5,921 bases of DNA from an uncultured Clostridia bacterium (GTDB taxonomy: Bacteria; Bacillota; Clostridia; Peptostreptococcales; Anaerovoracaceae): contig CAKQGQ010000042.1 in assembly GCA_934233735.1 (NCBI GenBank), forward strand, positions 1 through 5,921, written 5' to 3'. The notes beneath the pieces are model-generated. The model did no database searches. It was not told the DNA's origin and saw only the letters and a list, made by a program, of their open reading frames with translations. Position 1 is the stretch's first letter; each line of letters starts with the position of its first letter. The translations under genes and the position numbers were made by a program. Below are positions 5,857-5,921 of this stretch, in pieces.

Positions 5857-5921
5857 TGACGGGCATGCCGTTCGTCTGTGGTGAAAGTCCACAAGGGGCG
5901 CAGTTGCCAGCGAACCCGAAA
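5857..5921 (+). ncRNA. Start of a structured non-coding sequence, possibly the 5' part of a group II intron
   Basis: Several helices can be drawn: ACGG/CCGT around GCATG near 5859-5871, an outer GTTCG (5870-5874) with CGAAC (5911-5915), and inside it TGTGG (5877-5881) with CCACA (5889-5893) and GGCG (5897-5900) with TGCC (5905-5908). Together they make a small branched fold. The GGTGAAAGTCCAC block resembles domain I of bacterial group II introns as I remember them. There is no intron-encoded protein in view because the window ends here, and the exact 5' boundary is not clear. Confidence 0.35.

Overview
The window looks like chromosome of a low-to-mid GC Gram-positive anaerobe, probably a gut or oral member of the Clostridia (Eubacteriales). 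The evidence is a Clostridia-like EF-Tu C-terminus, a strong purine-rich Shine-Dalgarno before a GTG start, and a very large secreted protein. That protein is built from modules I associate with surface proteins of gut Firmicutes: DUF6273-like units, InlB/Flg_new-type repeats, bacterial Ig-like folds and His/Cys-rich repeats. Genus cannot be fixed from the sequence alone.

Layout. Bases 1-105 are the last 34 codons and stop of tuf (EF-Tu). Bases 102-230 form a long imperfect inverted repeat that starts inside the tuf stop region. A further partial direct copy of its arm follows at 242-266, and a clear intrinsic terminator lies at 292-315. Bases 316-441 hold a plausible sigma-A promoter (344-372) and a strong ribosome binding site (426-435). 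Bases 442-5748 are one continuous gene for a 1768-residue secreted modular protein. After it come an A/T-rich hairpin, a stretch that may be an insertion-sequence end, a strong terminator (5827-5850), and the start of a structured, non-coding-looking sequence that runs off the window and may be the 5' part of a group II intron.

How the parts work together. tuf and the large gene point the same way but appear to be separate transcription units, since a terminator and a new promoter lie between them. The large protein is exported by a Sec signal peptide. It carries two tandem copies of a DUF6273-like plus beta-sandwich unit, an FnIII-like segment, two InlB-type repeats flanking a third, divergent module that shares end motifs with the first two, two Ig-like domains, a region with 18 cysteines and five CxxC pairs, and a very basic C-terminal domain. 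No sortase motif, SLH domain or C-terminal membrane anchor is visible. A surface or secreted binding (adhesin-like) role is the most reasonable inference, but no ligand can be named.

The most unusual items are the palindromic element at the tuf stop, the triple module with shared terminal signatures, the extracellular His/Cys repeat region, and the two possible mobile-element edges downstream of the large gene. I see no complete defence system, CRISPR array, transposase or reverse transcriptase within the window.
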